DNA of 64,000 nucleotides, taken from the NCBI GenBank assembly GCA_016704345.1, contig JADJAH010000038.1, forward strand, positions 248,001 through 312,000, in the 5' to 3' direction. The notes beneath the pieces are model-generated. The model did no database searches. It had not been told where the DNA came from and saw only the letters and a program-made list of their open reading frames with translations. The first letter of the stretch is position 1. The number at the start of each line of letters is the position of its first letter. Positions 1 to 8,452 of the stretch are shown here, piece by piece. The position numbers and the translations under genes were made by a program. This DNA comes from Ignavibacteria bacterium. Its GTDB lineage: Bacteria > Bacteroidota > Ignavibacteria > Tepidaquicellales > Tepidaquicellaceae.

Positions 1-177
1 CTTTTCCTTTGTGAAATTCTTGTCGTCAAATTCAGGGTGATATCTTTTGTAGAGATTGAACATCTCTAAGATAGTTTCGCGCTTGTTGAATATTGGAGAT
101 GAAAGATAATCACCAAATAGCTTCATTTCATCTTTGGACAATGTTCTCAATATGTCAATTACTCGGGCTTTGATCAT
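1..177 (-). CDS. Unknown protein, 5' part only (runs off the window)
   Basis: The minus strand is open from an ATG at 177 to the window edge, giving the first 59 residues (start M-I-K-A-R-V-I-D-I-L). The fragment is rich in charged and aromatic residues and includes a segment L-S-S-P-I-F-N-K-R-E followed by Y-H-P-E-F. I associate this kind of N-terminus with long uncharacterised Bacteroidetes/Ignavibacteria proteins of several hundred residues, but I cannot name a function. No signal peptide or membrane segment is visible. It is divergent from the secreted protein at 468. The start is the only ATG near the end of the open frame. Confidence 0.55.
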   Translation of the reverse strand, partial: MIKARVIDILRTLSKDEMKLFGDYLSSPIFNKRETILEMFNLYKRYHPEFDDKNFTKEK

Positions 178-382
178 AGAATCAAGGAATCAATTGCTGA
201 ATATCTCAAATGAAGCTCAAGTCTGATGCACACTTTTTCTCCGGTTGCAAAGGTTTTCAAAGATGTTTTTCAGTTACATTTACTTTTGCAAAATACCTTT
301 ATCCTGCACCAAAATCAAAGTTTTTGAGGATATTCCTTCCTGAATCCACAAGCACAATTGATTACAAAATCAAAAATTCATC

Positions 383-415
383 TTTGTTTGACCTGCACTA
401 TCATCAGTAATTTTG
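383..415 (+). promoter_or_regulatory. Bacteroidetes-type promoter for the secreted protein at 468
   Basis: TTTG at 383-386 is followed after 21 bp by TAATTTTG at 408-415. This matches the Bacteroidetes housekeeping promoter TTTG-N19-21-TAnnTTTG. Transcription would begin near 422, leaving a leader of about 45 bases. The rest of 178-467 shows no convincing gene. Confidence 0.5.
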
Positions 416-467
416 TACAGAAAGTTAAAACAACAAACTAATTAACTCAATCAAAACAAACACTGAA

Positions 468-2216
468 ATGAAAAACGCAAACTCAAGTTCCAAGGTAAGA
501 ACACTAACAGTAATGACTGCTCTCTTAATCGTCATGCTGACTTCGCTGAATGTACTCGCTCAGCAAACAATCAAGAACTACGATTACAAATGCAACAACG
601 TATCAAGCAATGACAATGCAAGATCAATCATCAACAGAATTGACACAGGTTATGCAATTGCCGGTTACTCTTATCATCCTTTCTGTGCAATAGGTCCTTT
701 TGACTGGATGTGGCTTCAACTTAAAAAGGACGGCACAGTCAACCAGTCAAGATATCTTGGTACACAATTTGATGACAAATGTTACTCTCTCATTCAAGAC
801 GCAACAGACAGATCATATACTTTGACCGGTTACATGAGCAACAACGGAAAGATAAAGGCCACTATAGCGGATCTCAGCGGAATTGGAAATCTGAACTATG
901 CAAAAGTTATAAACGACACACTCAACAGCAGCTACGCACAAATAGTAATTGATCCCGCAAGAGTGCTTGCTACAACCGGTTGGAATGAAAAAGTGTTTGG
1001 CAACAAAGTCCGCAACAAACTTCTTTGTTCACAATTCTCACCGGCCGGCCCGCAAAATTGGTCATACAGATATGATTCATGGGTAAGTGCAACACAACAA
1101 AGCAGCTCTGTTGAAGAGGGGAAATCAATTTGTTATCAGAATGCGGGAAATGTCTATGGTGTTGCAGCAAGGACAAACTTCTACAGCAAAAGCCTGACTG
1201 CATGGGATCCAATGGTTGTAAAACTCGATTACGCCGGAAACGTGATCTGGAAAAAAGTTTACAGATTCAATGTAGCAAATCCAAATTACTATCCTTCAAG
1301 CGAGCCGACAAAGATAATCCCAATGACCGACGGCGGATTCGTAGTAGTAGGTTTTACTAACTCAATTCTACAGAACGGTTCACACATCCTGGTATTCAGA
1401 GTTTCATCTACAGGTCTGCTCATGTGGTCAGCAAACTATGGAACAACTGCTGCATTCCACTGGGGAAATTCAATTGTACTTGACGGAAGTGATCTTGTTG
1501 TCACCGGTTACAGAAGAACAGGCGCCAATGCACAGGATGCAATAATGATGAAAATTCCGGCAGCGGGCGGAGCTCCTCTATGGACAAGAGTGTGGGATCC
1601 ACAAGCCAATACAGAAACAGGATATGATATCATCAGATCAAATCAAAGCACTGCTTCTTTCGGATATGCAGTCACAGGAGATGTTAGCCTTAACTCTCAG
1701 GACGCCTTCATCTGGAGAACAAATGCAAACGGACTGCTTGACAGTTCAACATGCAACAACTCAGTAACACTTTTAAGAACAATCAATAACATCAGACTAG
1801 ATTCGTTCTACTTGGTAAGGAATGCAAAGTATTGCAAAGACTTTACACCAGTAATAATAAACGCCGGCTACAGGCACAATACAATCTGCCTCGGAACTTT
1901 TGCAACACTGCCTGATGAAGAAGTAAACAATGATAATCCGGTTGAAGTAGTTGACAGCTATGGCTTGAGCCAGAACTATCCGAATCCTTTCAATCCTGCA
2001 ACAACGATCAAGTTCCAAATCCCGGTAGAAGGAAATGTATCTGTGAAGGTTTACGACATCTCCGGAAAGCTTGTAACGGAACTGGTAAATGAATTCATGC
2101 AGACAGGAAAGCATTCAGTACAGTTCAACGGATCGAACCTGTCATCAGGCGCTTACTACTACAGGATCGATGCAAATGGTTTCACTGACATAAAGAAAAT
2201 GCTCCTCATCAAATAA
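468..2216 (+). CDS. Secreted propeller-like protein with T9SS type-A sorting domain
   Basis: 582 residues. Residues 1-32 form a signal peptide (charged start, hydrophobic core, cleavage near V-L-A/Q-Q). The body repeats short blocks such as Y-A-I-A-G-Y, Y-T-L-T-G-Y, F-V-V-V-G-F and L-V-V-T-G-Y spaced along residues 60-420, as in secreted beta-propeller proteins. The last 80 residues are a type-A C-terminal sorting domain (N-Y-P-N-P-F-N-P near 505, then V-K-V-Y-D-I-S-G-K, ending K-K-M-L-L-I-K). The protein would cross the inner membrane by Sec and the outer membrane by T9SS, ending on the surface or outside. No enzymatic motif is visible. It appears to be monocistronic, with a promoter upstream and a strong terminator at 2231. 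Confidence 0.85.
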   Translation: MKNANSSSKVRTLTVMTALLIVMLTSLNVLAQQTIKNYDYKCNNVSSNDNARSIINRIDTGYAIAGYSYHPFCAIGPFDWMWLQLKKDGTVNQSRYLGTQFDDKCYSLIQDATDRSYTLTGYMSNNGKIKATIADLSGIGNLNYAKVINDTLNSSYAQIVIDPARVLATTGWNEKVFGNKVRNKLLCSQFSPAGPQNWSYRYDSWVSATQQSSSVEEGKSICYQNAGNVYGVAARTNFYSKSLTAWDPMVVKLDYAGNVIWKKVYRFNVANPNYYPSSEPTKIIPMTDGGFVVVGFTNSILQNGSHILVFRVSSTGLLMWSANYGTTAAFHWGNSIVLDGSDLVVTGYRRTGANAQDAIMMKIPAAGGAPLWTRVWDPQANTETGYDIIRSNQSTASFGYAVTGDVSLNSQDAFIWRTNANGLLDSSTCNNSVTLLRTINNIRLDSFYLVRNAKYCKDFTPVIINAGYRHNTICLGTFATLPDEEVNNDNPVEVVDSYGLSQNYPNPFNPATTIKFQIPVEGNVSVKVYDISGKLVTELVNEFMQTGKHSVQFNGSNLSSGAYYYRIDANGFTDIKKMLLIK

Positions 2217-2230
2217 AAACTGAAAGAACG

Positions 2231-2274
2231 CAATTTGCAGGCGGGGAATTGCCCCGCCTGTAAATTGTTTTTTT
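2231..2274 (+). terminator. Rho-independent terminator after the 468-2216 gene
   Basis: A 16-bp stem (2231-2246 with 2252-2267, one mismatch; GC core CAGGCGGGG/CCCCGCCTG) has a 5-base loop and is followed by a run of seven T. It sits 15 bp after the stop codon. Confidence 0.9.
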
Positions 2275-2389
2275 AAAATTATAAAAATACTAATTTAAAC
2301 AAATGAAAAGATTGCTCATCCCATCAGAAGGAAACATCGGCCTCTTGCCGGACTACCAAAAATTTTTTATTTCTTAAGGAGAAAGGAAA

Positions 2390-4825
2390 ATGAATTTGAG
2401 AAAGTACTCATTGATTGTTTTGCTGTTCATGATCTTCGGAATTTCAAATGCTGCCTCAGGCTACATGTTCTGGAATCAGGCTGCTTACTTCAACGGAACG
2501 CTTGGTTCTTACATTTCAGTGGCCAATTCTACAACCATCAACTTAGCCCAAAGCTTTAACATTGAAATGTGGATCATCCCTTCTGATGCAATAGAACCGC
2601 CTTTGCAGGCACTCGTGGAAAAATCAACCGCAGCACAGAATAGCGGTTATACTTTATTTCTAAACAACGGAAGAGTTGCAATCAGAACGAACGGAATTAC
2701 CAGAGTCATCGGTACTACTGTGCTTCCCAATAACAGATGGTCTCATATTGCGGGAGTATATAACTTTGCCAACTCGCAATTCCTTGTTTATGTAAACGGT
2801 GTACTTGACGGCTCCGCAATAGTTGCAGGCGCTGCTCCAATACAAAACAATGACTCGCTAAGAATAGGGAAGAGCATCAGCGGTAATCCGTTTCAGGGAT
2901 TGATTGATGAATTGAGACTTTGGAGAAAACCACTTTCAATAAATGAGATTGGTAAATATATGAGGACAACTCTCGGCGCATCGACGGGAATCTACACCAA
3001 TCTATCTTTGTCATTTACTTTTCAGAATCGTGATGCAACCACAACTTCATTCTCAGTAAAAGACTGGTCAGGCAATTTAAATGACGGCAACAATAACGGC
3101 GCTTCGGGATATGACCAGACAAACAGGCCAAGCTCCACAATTGCGTTGAATGATTGCGTTAAGCTCGACGGTATAGATGACTATTTCTTTGCCGCGGACA
3201 ATGCAGATGTAAGTCCGACACTTGCCGTAACACTTGAAGCATGGATAAACCCGGCTACAGTAAATTCAACGAGAACGATATTTCATAAAGGCCCGGCAGG
3301 CGGAGCGTCAGATTATGCGCTCAGGCTCACTTCCGGATTGCTGTCTGCTGTTGTCAACGGATCTAATTTTACTTCAACTGCCACAGTTCCTGCAAACGTT
3401 TGGTCACATGTTGCATTCACTTATAGTTCTTTTAACGGAAATTATTCATTCTACCTTAACGGCAGTAGAATACTCTCGGGCAACATCAGTGCCGGCGGCA
3501 TTAATAACGGAACAGATAATCTTTACTTTGGAAGCAATGGCACCGGACAGTTTTTTCAAGGATGCGTCGATGAACTAAGGATAGCAAATTATGCAAAGAG
3601 CGAGTATCAGATCAACAGGTTCTTGTATGAATCTATTGAACAATCAAATCAACCACTTCCTTCGTTGACAAATGTTTGCTACAACCTCGATGGTTATGCA
3701 ATATCAAATTCGGATAATGGAAATGCAGTAACATTTGTGTCTGATGCAGGTTTCAGCGGAAGTTCTACGGTAGAGGACAGCCCGGTGTCTCCGTTGAACA
3801 GGGCTGATGCATTGAATTACGATGACGGCTTCATGATGAATTCAACTTCTAAGAGATTGCCAAGTGCGGGAACGATGGGAATAGTTGTAGATTCATTTGA
3901 AGTTTGCCTTGATACCACTATCTCAGATCTGAATTTGTATGTTGCACTAAATCATACAGCAGAAGAAGAACTGGAGATAAGCCTACAGAGTCCATCAGGT
4001 CATATTGTAAAAGTGTATGATAATAATATGCTGCTGGCAAAATCAGATAATGTAACAACAATTTTCGATGACCAGTCAGACAGTTCTGTTGTAAACAGTG
4101 CGAGGTATACAGGTTTGTCTCCTAAAGTTAAGCCGCAGTTTAACCTTAATAATATTTTTCAGGGAAAGAGAACTGCGGGATACTGGAAGCTGATTGTAAA
4201 TGATCAAACCGGCGCAGGTACCGGGCAACTATATTCATGGGGCGTTCAATTCAACAATACTGCAACACTGAATTCGAGTCTTTGTCTGAGAGTCTTTATG
4301 GAAGGATTTTACCGGCCGGATGATTCCTGTGTTGTTGATACCGTTAAAGTTTTTCTGAGAAGAGATACATCGCCGTATCCTGTTGAGGTCGGTGTAAAAG
4401 GGGAGACTCCCGATGATAATTTTACTTTCAGATACACATTTGATTCAGCTTCGCTGGGGAATTCATACTACTTGCAGATAAGACATAGAAATTCTATTCA
4501 GATCTGGAGCGCAAATCCTGTTTCGTTCGATTTCTTAAACGGCAACCTGCGTTATGATTTCACGGTTAGTGCAGACTCTGCATACGGCTCAAATCAGGTT
4601 CAGGTTGATTCATCGCCGTTGCGGTTTGCAATGTATGGCGGTGATGTGGATCAGAATAACTTCATTGACGGGACTGATACACAGCTCATTGACAATGATG
4701 CCGCTGCATTTGCCTCCGGATATCTGGTTACTGATGTCACGGGTGATGATTTTGTCGATGCAACCGATGCTGCTCTTGCAGGCAATAATGCAGACAATTT
4801 TGTCGGTGCGATAACACCGCCTTGA
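2390..4825 (+). CDS. Secreted LamG/LamG/P-domain/dockerin-like protein
   Basis: 811 residues with a signal peptide (about 1-21). Two LamG/concanavalin-A-like jelly-roll domains occupy roughly residues 33-182 and 258-405; each ends with a D-E-L-R motif typical of LamG_3 domains. Residues about 500-620 resemble a proprotein-convertase P-domain (D-L-N-L-Y-V, S-L-Q-S-P-S-G, G-Y-W-K-L-I-V, S-W-G-V-Q-F). Residues 750-805 hold two Asp-rich EF-hand-like loops (D-V-D-Q-N-N-F-I-D-G and D-V-T-G-D-D-F-V-D-A) as in dockerin type I. There is no T9SS sorting domain, unlike other large secreted proteins here. Carbohydrate or protein adhesion at the surface is an inference. The start has a good Shine-Dalgarno AAGGAGAAAGG just upstream. 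Confidence 0.82.
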   Translation: MNLRKYSLIVLLFMIFGISNAASGYMFWNQAAYFNGTLGSYISVANSTTINLAQSFNIEMWIIPSDAIEPPLQALVEKSTAAQNSGYTLFLNNGRVAIRTNGITRVIGTTVLPNNRWSHIAGVYNFANSQFLVYVNGVLDGSAIVAGAAPIQNNDSLRIGKSISGNPFQGLIDELRLWRKPLSINEIGKYMRTTLGASTGIYTNLSLSFTFQNRDATTTSFSVKDWSGNLNDGNNNGASGYDQTNRPSSTIALNDCVKLDGIDDYFFAADNADVSPTLAVTLEAWINPATVNSTRTIFHKGPAGGASDYALRLTSGLLSAVVNGSNFTSTATVPANVWSHVAFTYSSFNGNYSFYLNGSRILSGNISAGGINNGTDNLYFGSNGTGQFFQGCVDELRIANYAKSEYQINRFLYESIEQSNQPLPSLTNVCYNLDGYAISNSDNGNAVTFVSDAGFSGSSTVEDSPVSPLNRADALNYDDGFMMNSTSKRLPSAGTMGIVVDSFEVCLDTTISDLNLYVALNHTAEEELEISLQSPSGHIVKVYDNNMLLAKSDNVTTIFDDQSDSSVVNSARYTGLSPKVKPQFNLNNIFQGKRTAGYWKLIVNDQTGAGTGQLYSWGVQFNNTATLNSSLCLRVFMEGFYRPDDSCVVDTVKVFLRRDTSPYPVEVGVKGETPDDNFTFRYTFDSASLGNSYYLQIRHRNSIQIWSANPVSFDFLNGNLRYDFTVSADSAYGSNQVQVDSSPLRFAMYGGDVDQNNFIDGTDTQLIDNDAAAFASGYLVTDVTGDDFVDATDAALAGNNADNFVGAITPP

Positions 4826-4831
4826 GAGCAA

Positions 4832-4859
4832 TTAAGAATTAGGAATTAAGAATTAAGAA
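4832..4859 (+). repeat. Heptamer tandem array TTAAGAA x4
   Basis: Four copies of TTAAGAA (the second reads TTAGGAA) lie between the LamG gene and the kdp regulator. The same unit in reverse complement occurs five times at 14369-14403, just past the end of the kdp region. Confidence 0.85.
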
Positions 4860-5005
4860 TTTGTTTCCTTCAGTCGACCGTTGAAGGTACAAACATTAAG
4901 GAGTCAGCCAAGTTTAATTGGGAATTTTGAATGTTGTTCAGTGCAGAATGAAAAATAAATTATTATGAGCAGACATGAGTTTCTTTGTTGTCGTCAAACA
5001 TTCAG

Positions 5006-6355
5006 ATGCAGTTCATGATTAATTATGATGTTCTCATAGTTGATGATGAGAGAGAAATGAGGCAAATGCTTTCCCGTCTTCTCAGAATAGAAGGATTCAA
5101 TACCAAAGAATCTTCTACTGCTAAGGAGGGAATTGAGCAGTTTAATAAGCAAAGCTTTAACTGTGTTCTTTGTGATGTAAAACTTCCCGATGGATACGGG
5201 GTTGATCTTGTAAAGGACTTCAAGAGGATCAACCCTCATACAGAGGTAGTTCTTTTAACTGCATACGGAAAAGTGAACGATGGCGTGACCGCAATAAAGA
5301 ACGGTGCGTTTGACTATTTGCTGAAAGGTGAAGATAATGACAGGATCATTCAGACTGTTACCAATGCTTGTGAAAAATCGGCGCTCAATATCCGTATAGA
5401 GGAATTGCAGGGCAAGCTTAGCGGCGGGATCAGATTCAGTGACATTATCGGAGAATCGGAAAGTATAAAAGAAATCATCGAGCTTGCAAGAAAAGTTGCA
5501 ACGACTGACACGCCGGTTCTTATAACCGGTGAGACAGGTTCAGGCAAAGAGATCTTTGCAAGAGCAATTCATTCCGGCAGCAACAGATCGGGTTGCGTCT
5601 TTCTTGCATTGAACTGCGGAAGTTTTTCGCGCGAACTTCTCGAGAGCGAACTGTTCGGCTATCGTGCCGGTGCATTTACCGGTGCAGTTAAGGACAAGAA
5701 AGGATTGATCGAAGAAGCGAGCGGCGGTACTTTGTTTCTTGATGAGGTAGGTGAAATTCCGCTCGAACTTCAGTCGAAATTTCTAAGGGTTCTCGAGTCC
5801 GGAGAATACTTTCGTATTGGAGATACATCTCCAAAACTGGCAGATGTTAGATTGATCACGGCAACTAACCGGGACCTTGCAAAAGAATCAGATGAGGGAA
5901 AATTCCGAAGCGATCTGTACTATCGGCTTTCTGCTTTTCAGATCTCTCTGCCTGATCTCAATTCAAGAAAGGAAGACATAATTTTACTTGCCGATTTTTT
6001 CGTCAAACAAATATCTGCAAAACTAAAGAAGAATGTTCTTGGAATGACAGACGAATTCAAGGAACTTCTTGTAAACCACTATTGGAAAGGAAACATCCGA
6101 GAACTTCGAAATGTAATTGAGCGTGCGTGCATTCTCGAAGACAGTGAAACATTGACAGTCGAGAGTCTTCCTCTGGAATTCAAGCTGCAGTCTTCCGGAC
6201 ACATTCAAACGGATACCACAACACTAGCTAAGGCAGAAGAGAATCATATTAGGAGAGTCATGCAACAAACTAATGGCAACAAGCCTAAAGCTGCTAAACT
6301 TCTGGATATAGGTCTTTCCACGCTTTACATGAAATTGAAGGAATACAACATCTGA
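5006..6355 (+). CDS. Sigma-54-dependent response regulator (NtrC family), probable kdp regulator
   Basis: 449 residues from this ATG. A second ATG at 5015 gives M-I-N-Y-D-V-L-I-V-D-D and is equally likely; a TTG at 4985 is less so. Receiver domain (1-115): acidic pair D13/D14, phospho-acceptor D57 in C-D-V-K-L-P-D-G, Lys107. AAA+ domain: Walker A G-E-T-G-S-G-K-E at 175-182, the sigma-54-contacting G-A-F-T-G-A at 222-227, and Walker B L-F-L-D-E at 243-247. A Fis-type HTH fills the last 40 residues. The complete G-A-F-T-G-A loop predicts that it activates sigma-54 promoters. Such a promoter stands directly downstream at 6517, ahead of kdpF/kdpA, and a histidine kinase closes the same unit, so control of potassium uptake in place of KdpE is the natural inference. 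Confidence 0.93.
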   Translation: MQFMINYDVLIVDDEREMRQMLSRLLRIEGFNTKESSTAKEGIEQFNKQSFNCVLCDVKLPDGYGVDLVKDFKRINPHTEVVLLTAYGKVNDGVTAIKNGAFDYLLKGEDNDRIIQTVTNACEKSALNIRIEELQGKLSGGIRFSDIIGESESIKEIIELARKVATTDTPVLITGETGSGKEIFARAIHSGSNRSGCVFLALNCGSFSRELLESELFGYRAGAFTGAVKDKKGLIEEASGGTLFLDEVGEIPLELQSKFLRVLESGEYFRIGDTSPKLADVRLITATNRDLAKESDEGKFRSDLYYRLSAFQISLPDLNSRKEDIILLADFFVKQISAKLKKNVLGMTDEFKELLVNHYWKGNIRELRNVIERACILEDSETLTVESLPLEFKLQSSGHIQTDTTTLAKAEENHIRRVMQQTNGNKPKAAKLLDIGLSTLYMKLKEYNI

Positions 6356-6416
6356 TCCATCCTTGTAGGCCGCATTCAATCCAACGTCATTGCAATTGCT
6401 AATACTCAGTTTCTAA

Positions 6417-6446
6417 CCATTCCAATTTTTGAAATCCATTTCCAAT
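6417..6446 (+). promoter_or_regulatory. Possible upstream activator sites: direct repeats CCATTCCAAT
   Basis: CCATTCCAAT at 6417-6426 and CCATTTCCAAT at 6436-6446 are direct repeats offset by 19 bp (about two helical turns), 70-100 bp upstream of the -24/-12 element. Sigma-54 activators bind at such distances. The assignment is an inference from position and spacing only. Confidence 0.3.
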
Positions 6447-6516
6447 CTTTGGATATCGGGACCTTTTCAATCCTATCCTGCATTAATTTGCGATGAATAT
6501 TCGCACATTTCTGCTG

Positions 6517-6532
6517 TGGCATTGAATTTGCA
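6517..6532 (+). promoter_or_regulatory. Sigma-54 (-24/-12) promoter of the kdp operon
   Basis: TGGCATTGAATTTGCA matches the RpoN consensus TGGCAC-N5-TTGCA at all but one position (T for C at the sixth base), with the required GG and GC dinucleotides and exact spacing. The start of transcription would be near 6543, 17 bases before the ATG of the small ORF at 6560. Confidence 0.75.
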
Positions 6533-6559
6533 CTACTCTCCAGTAAAAAGAAAATTCTT

Positions 6560-6646
6560 ATGACTGACATTTTGATTCTCTCAGTAACAACTGCAATTCT
6601 TTTCGCAATTTGTTTCAGATTCATAAACATTCTCGAAAGGATATAA
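6560..6646 (+). CDS. Small single-span membrane peptide ahead of kdpF
   Basis: A 28-residue ORF starts M-T-D-I-L-I-L-S-V and ends F-I-N-I-L-E-R-I. Residues 4-22 are hydrophobic and could form one membrane helix. It is the first ORF after the predicted sigma-54 start site and stops 3 bases before the kdpF ATG, so it would be the leading cistron. It resembles KdpF in size and hydrophobicity but lacks the G-Y-L-x-Y-A-L ending. It may be a second small Kdp-associated subunit, a leader peptide or a chance ORF; I do not recognise it as a named family. Confidence 0.45.
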   Translation: MTDILILSVTTAILFAICFRFINILERI

Positions 6647-6649
6647 CCA

Positions 6650-6730
6650 ATGTTTACAATTCTCTTTGTAATTAGCATTGCAGTGTTCGGCTATCTGTGC
6701 TATGCACTTATCAAACCCGAAAAATTTTAA
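6650..6730 (+). CDS. kdpF: K+-transporting ATPase small subunit KdpF
   Basis: 26 residues, one transmembrane helix, ending G-Y-L-C-Y-A-L-I-K-P-E-K-F. This matches the G-Y-L-x-Y-A-L-x-x-x-E-x-F ending of KdpF, the lipid-like peptide that stabilises the KdpABC complex in the inner membrane. It sits 12 bp before kdpA in the same direction. Its length is normal for KdpF (about 25-30 residues). Confidence 0.88.
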   Translation: MFTILFVISIAVFGYLCYALIKPEKF

Positions 6731-6742
6731 TTTTAATCTGAC

Positions 6743-8452
6743 ATGCAAATTTTTGAAATCGTACTGATCTTCGCCTTAACGTTAATAGCTGCTTTTCCGC
6801 TTGGCAAACTTATGTCAAAAGTTTTTGAAGGCAGTAAGAACTTTTTTGATTTCCTCGCTCCGCTTGAGAATTTCTTTTTCAAGATATCAGGCATAAACCC
6901 TGATGAGCAAATGAACTGGAAGTCGTTTCTGAAAGCACTGATGACAATTAACCTTATCTGGTTTGTCTATGCATTTGTTGTGCTGATGATTCAGGGAAGC
7001 CTGCCGCTTAATCCCGACGGTAATCCTTCAATGTCTCCTGATCTCGCTTTCAATACGGCCATAAGCTTCCTGGTCAATTGTAACCTTCAGCATTATTCCG
7101 GAGAAACCGGCGCGACATACTTCTCTCAAATATTTGTGCTGATGTTCCTGCAGTTCGTATCAGCCGCAACAGGGATTGCCGCCTTCGCAGGGTTGTTGAG
7201 AGGGCTGAAGGAGAACTCGACTGATAAGCTTGGTAACTTCTACAATTATTTTGTTAAGACACTCACGAGAATTCTTCTGCCATTATGCATTGTCGTTGCA
7301 ATCGTTCTTGCGCTCCGTGGGGTGCCGATGACATTCGACGGAAAGTTCAGCATTACGACTCTTGAAGGCATTGAACAGACCATATCACAAGGTCCGGTTG
7401 CAGCATTCATGGCAATCAAGCACATCGGTACAAACGGCGGTGGTTTCTTTGGCGCCAATGGAGCTCATCCACTTGAAAACCCGGATCCAATAACAAATGC
7501 GATCCTGCTTTTCTCACAAGTTGTCATTCCAATTGCATGCGTATTCACAACAGGTTACTATCTCAGAAGAAAGAAGCTTGCATATGTTATTCTGAGTGTG
7601 ATGACAATTGGAATGTTGTGTTTGCTGATTCCCACAGTCAGCTCTGAGACAGGCGGCAATCCAATGATCAGCGAGATGGGAATTTCCCAGCCTCTCGGAA
7701 ACATGGAAGGAAAGGAAGTTCGCTTCGGTCCGGTAAGTTCATCTTACTGGAGCATCGTTACAACTATCATATCAACTGGTTCTGTTAATTCAATGCATGA
7801 CTCTTATATGCCTCTCTCCGGAGCGATGCAAATGCTTGGTATGATGACAAATGCATTCTTCGGCGGAGTTGGTGTCGGAATGCTCAACTATTTCATCTTT
7901 CTCATTATAGCTGTATTTGTCAGCGGACTAATGATTGGCAGAACTCCTGAATTTCTTGGGAAAAAGATCGAAGCACGTGAAATGAAGATAGCCACCATAG
8001 TAGCATTGCTTCATCCTTTGCTCATACTATCAGGAACCGCAATAGCTACTTACATAATCAGCAACTTCCCCGAACTTGCGTGGAAGATTAAACCGTCCGG
8101 TTGGCTGAACAATCCCGGCTATCACGGCTTCAGCGAAATGCTGTATGAATATACTTCTTCAGCCGCAAACAACGGTAGCGGTTTTGAAGGGCTTGCAGAC
8201 AATAACTTTTTCTGGAATTTTTCCACGGGAATCGTTCTCTTGCTCGGACGATTCATACCTATCATAGGACCGCTTGCAATTGCCGGGATACTTGGAAGTA
8301 AGAAGCGAATTCCTGAGAGCTCAGGATCACTTAACATTGAGAATGCAACGTTTGGCGTAATGACCCTTGCGGTTATAGTGATCATTGCAGCTCTTGCATT
8401 TTTCCCGGCACTTGCACTCGGACCATTTGCAGAACTATTAAGCCTTAAATGA
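6743..8452 (+). CDS. kdpA: K+-transporting ATPase subunit A (ion channel subunit)
   Basis: 569 residues, matching KdpA of E. coli (about 557). About ten hydrophobic helices are visible. The repeated pore loops appear around T-A-I-S-F-L-V-N-C-N-L-Q-H-Y (first) and K-H-I-G-T-N-G-G-G-F-F-G-A-N (second), with later equivalents in the Ser-rich T-G-S-V-N-S-M-H-D region and near A-A-N-N-G-S-G-F-E-G. KdpA binds and conducts K+ in the inner membrane while KdpB hydrolyses ATP. Its stop overlaps the kdpB start (ATGA), which indicates translational coupling. No truncation is seen. Confidence 0.97.
   Translation: MQIFEIVLIFALTLIAAFPLGKLMSKVFEGSKNFFDFLAPLENFFFKISGINPDEQMNWKSFLKALMTINLIWFVYAFVVLMIQGSLPLNPDGNPSMSPDLAFNTAISFLVNCNLQHYSGETGATYFSQIFVLMFLQFVSAATGIAAFAGLLRGLKENSTDKLGNFYNYFVKTLTRILLPLCIVVAIVLALRGVPMTFDGKFSITTLEGIEQTISQGPVAAFMAIKHIGTNGGGFFGANGAHPLENPDPITNAILLFSQVVIPIACVFTTGYYLRRKKLAYVILSVMTIGMLCLLIPTVSSETGGNPMISEMGISQPLGNMEGKEVRFGPVSSSYWSIVTTIISTGSVNSMHDSYMPLSGAMQMLGMMTNAFFGGVGVGMLNYFIFLIIAVFVSGLMIGRTPEFLGKKIEAREMKIATIVALLHPLLILSGTAIATYIISNFPELAWKIKPSGWLNNPGYHGFSEMLYEYTSSAANNGSGFEGLADNNFFWNFSTGIVLLLGRFIPIIGPLAIAGILGSKKRIPESSGSLNIENATFGVMTLAVIVIIAALAFFPALALGPFAELLSLK

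Noticed and set aside
210..410. 66-codon frame ahead of the first secreted protein
   Set aside because: It runs through the predicted promoter and looks like chance; no Shine-Dalgarno was seen.
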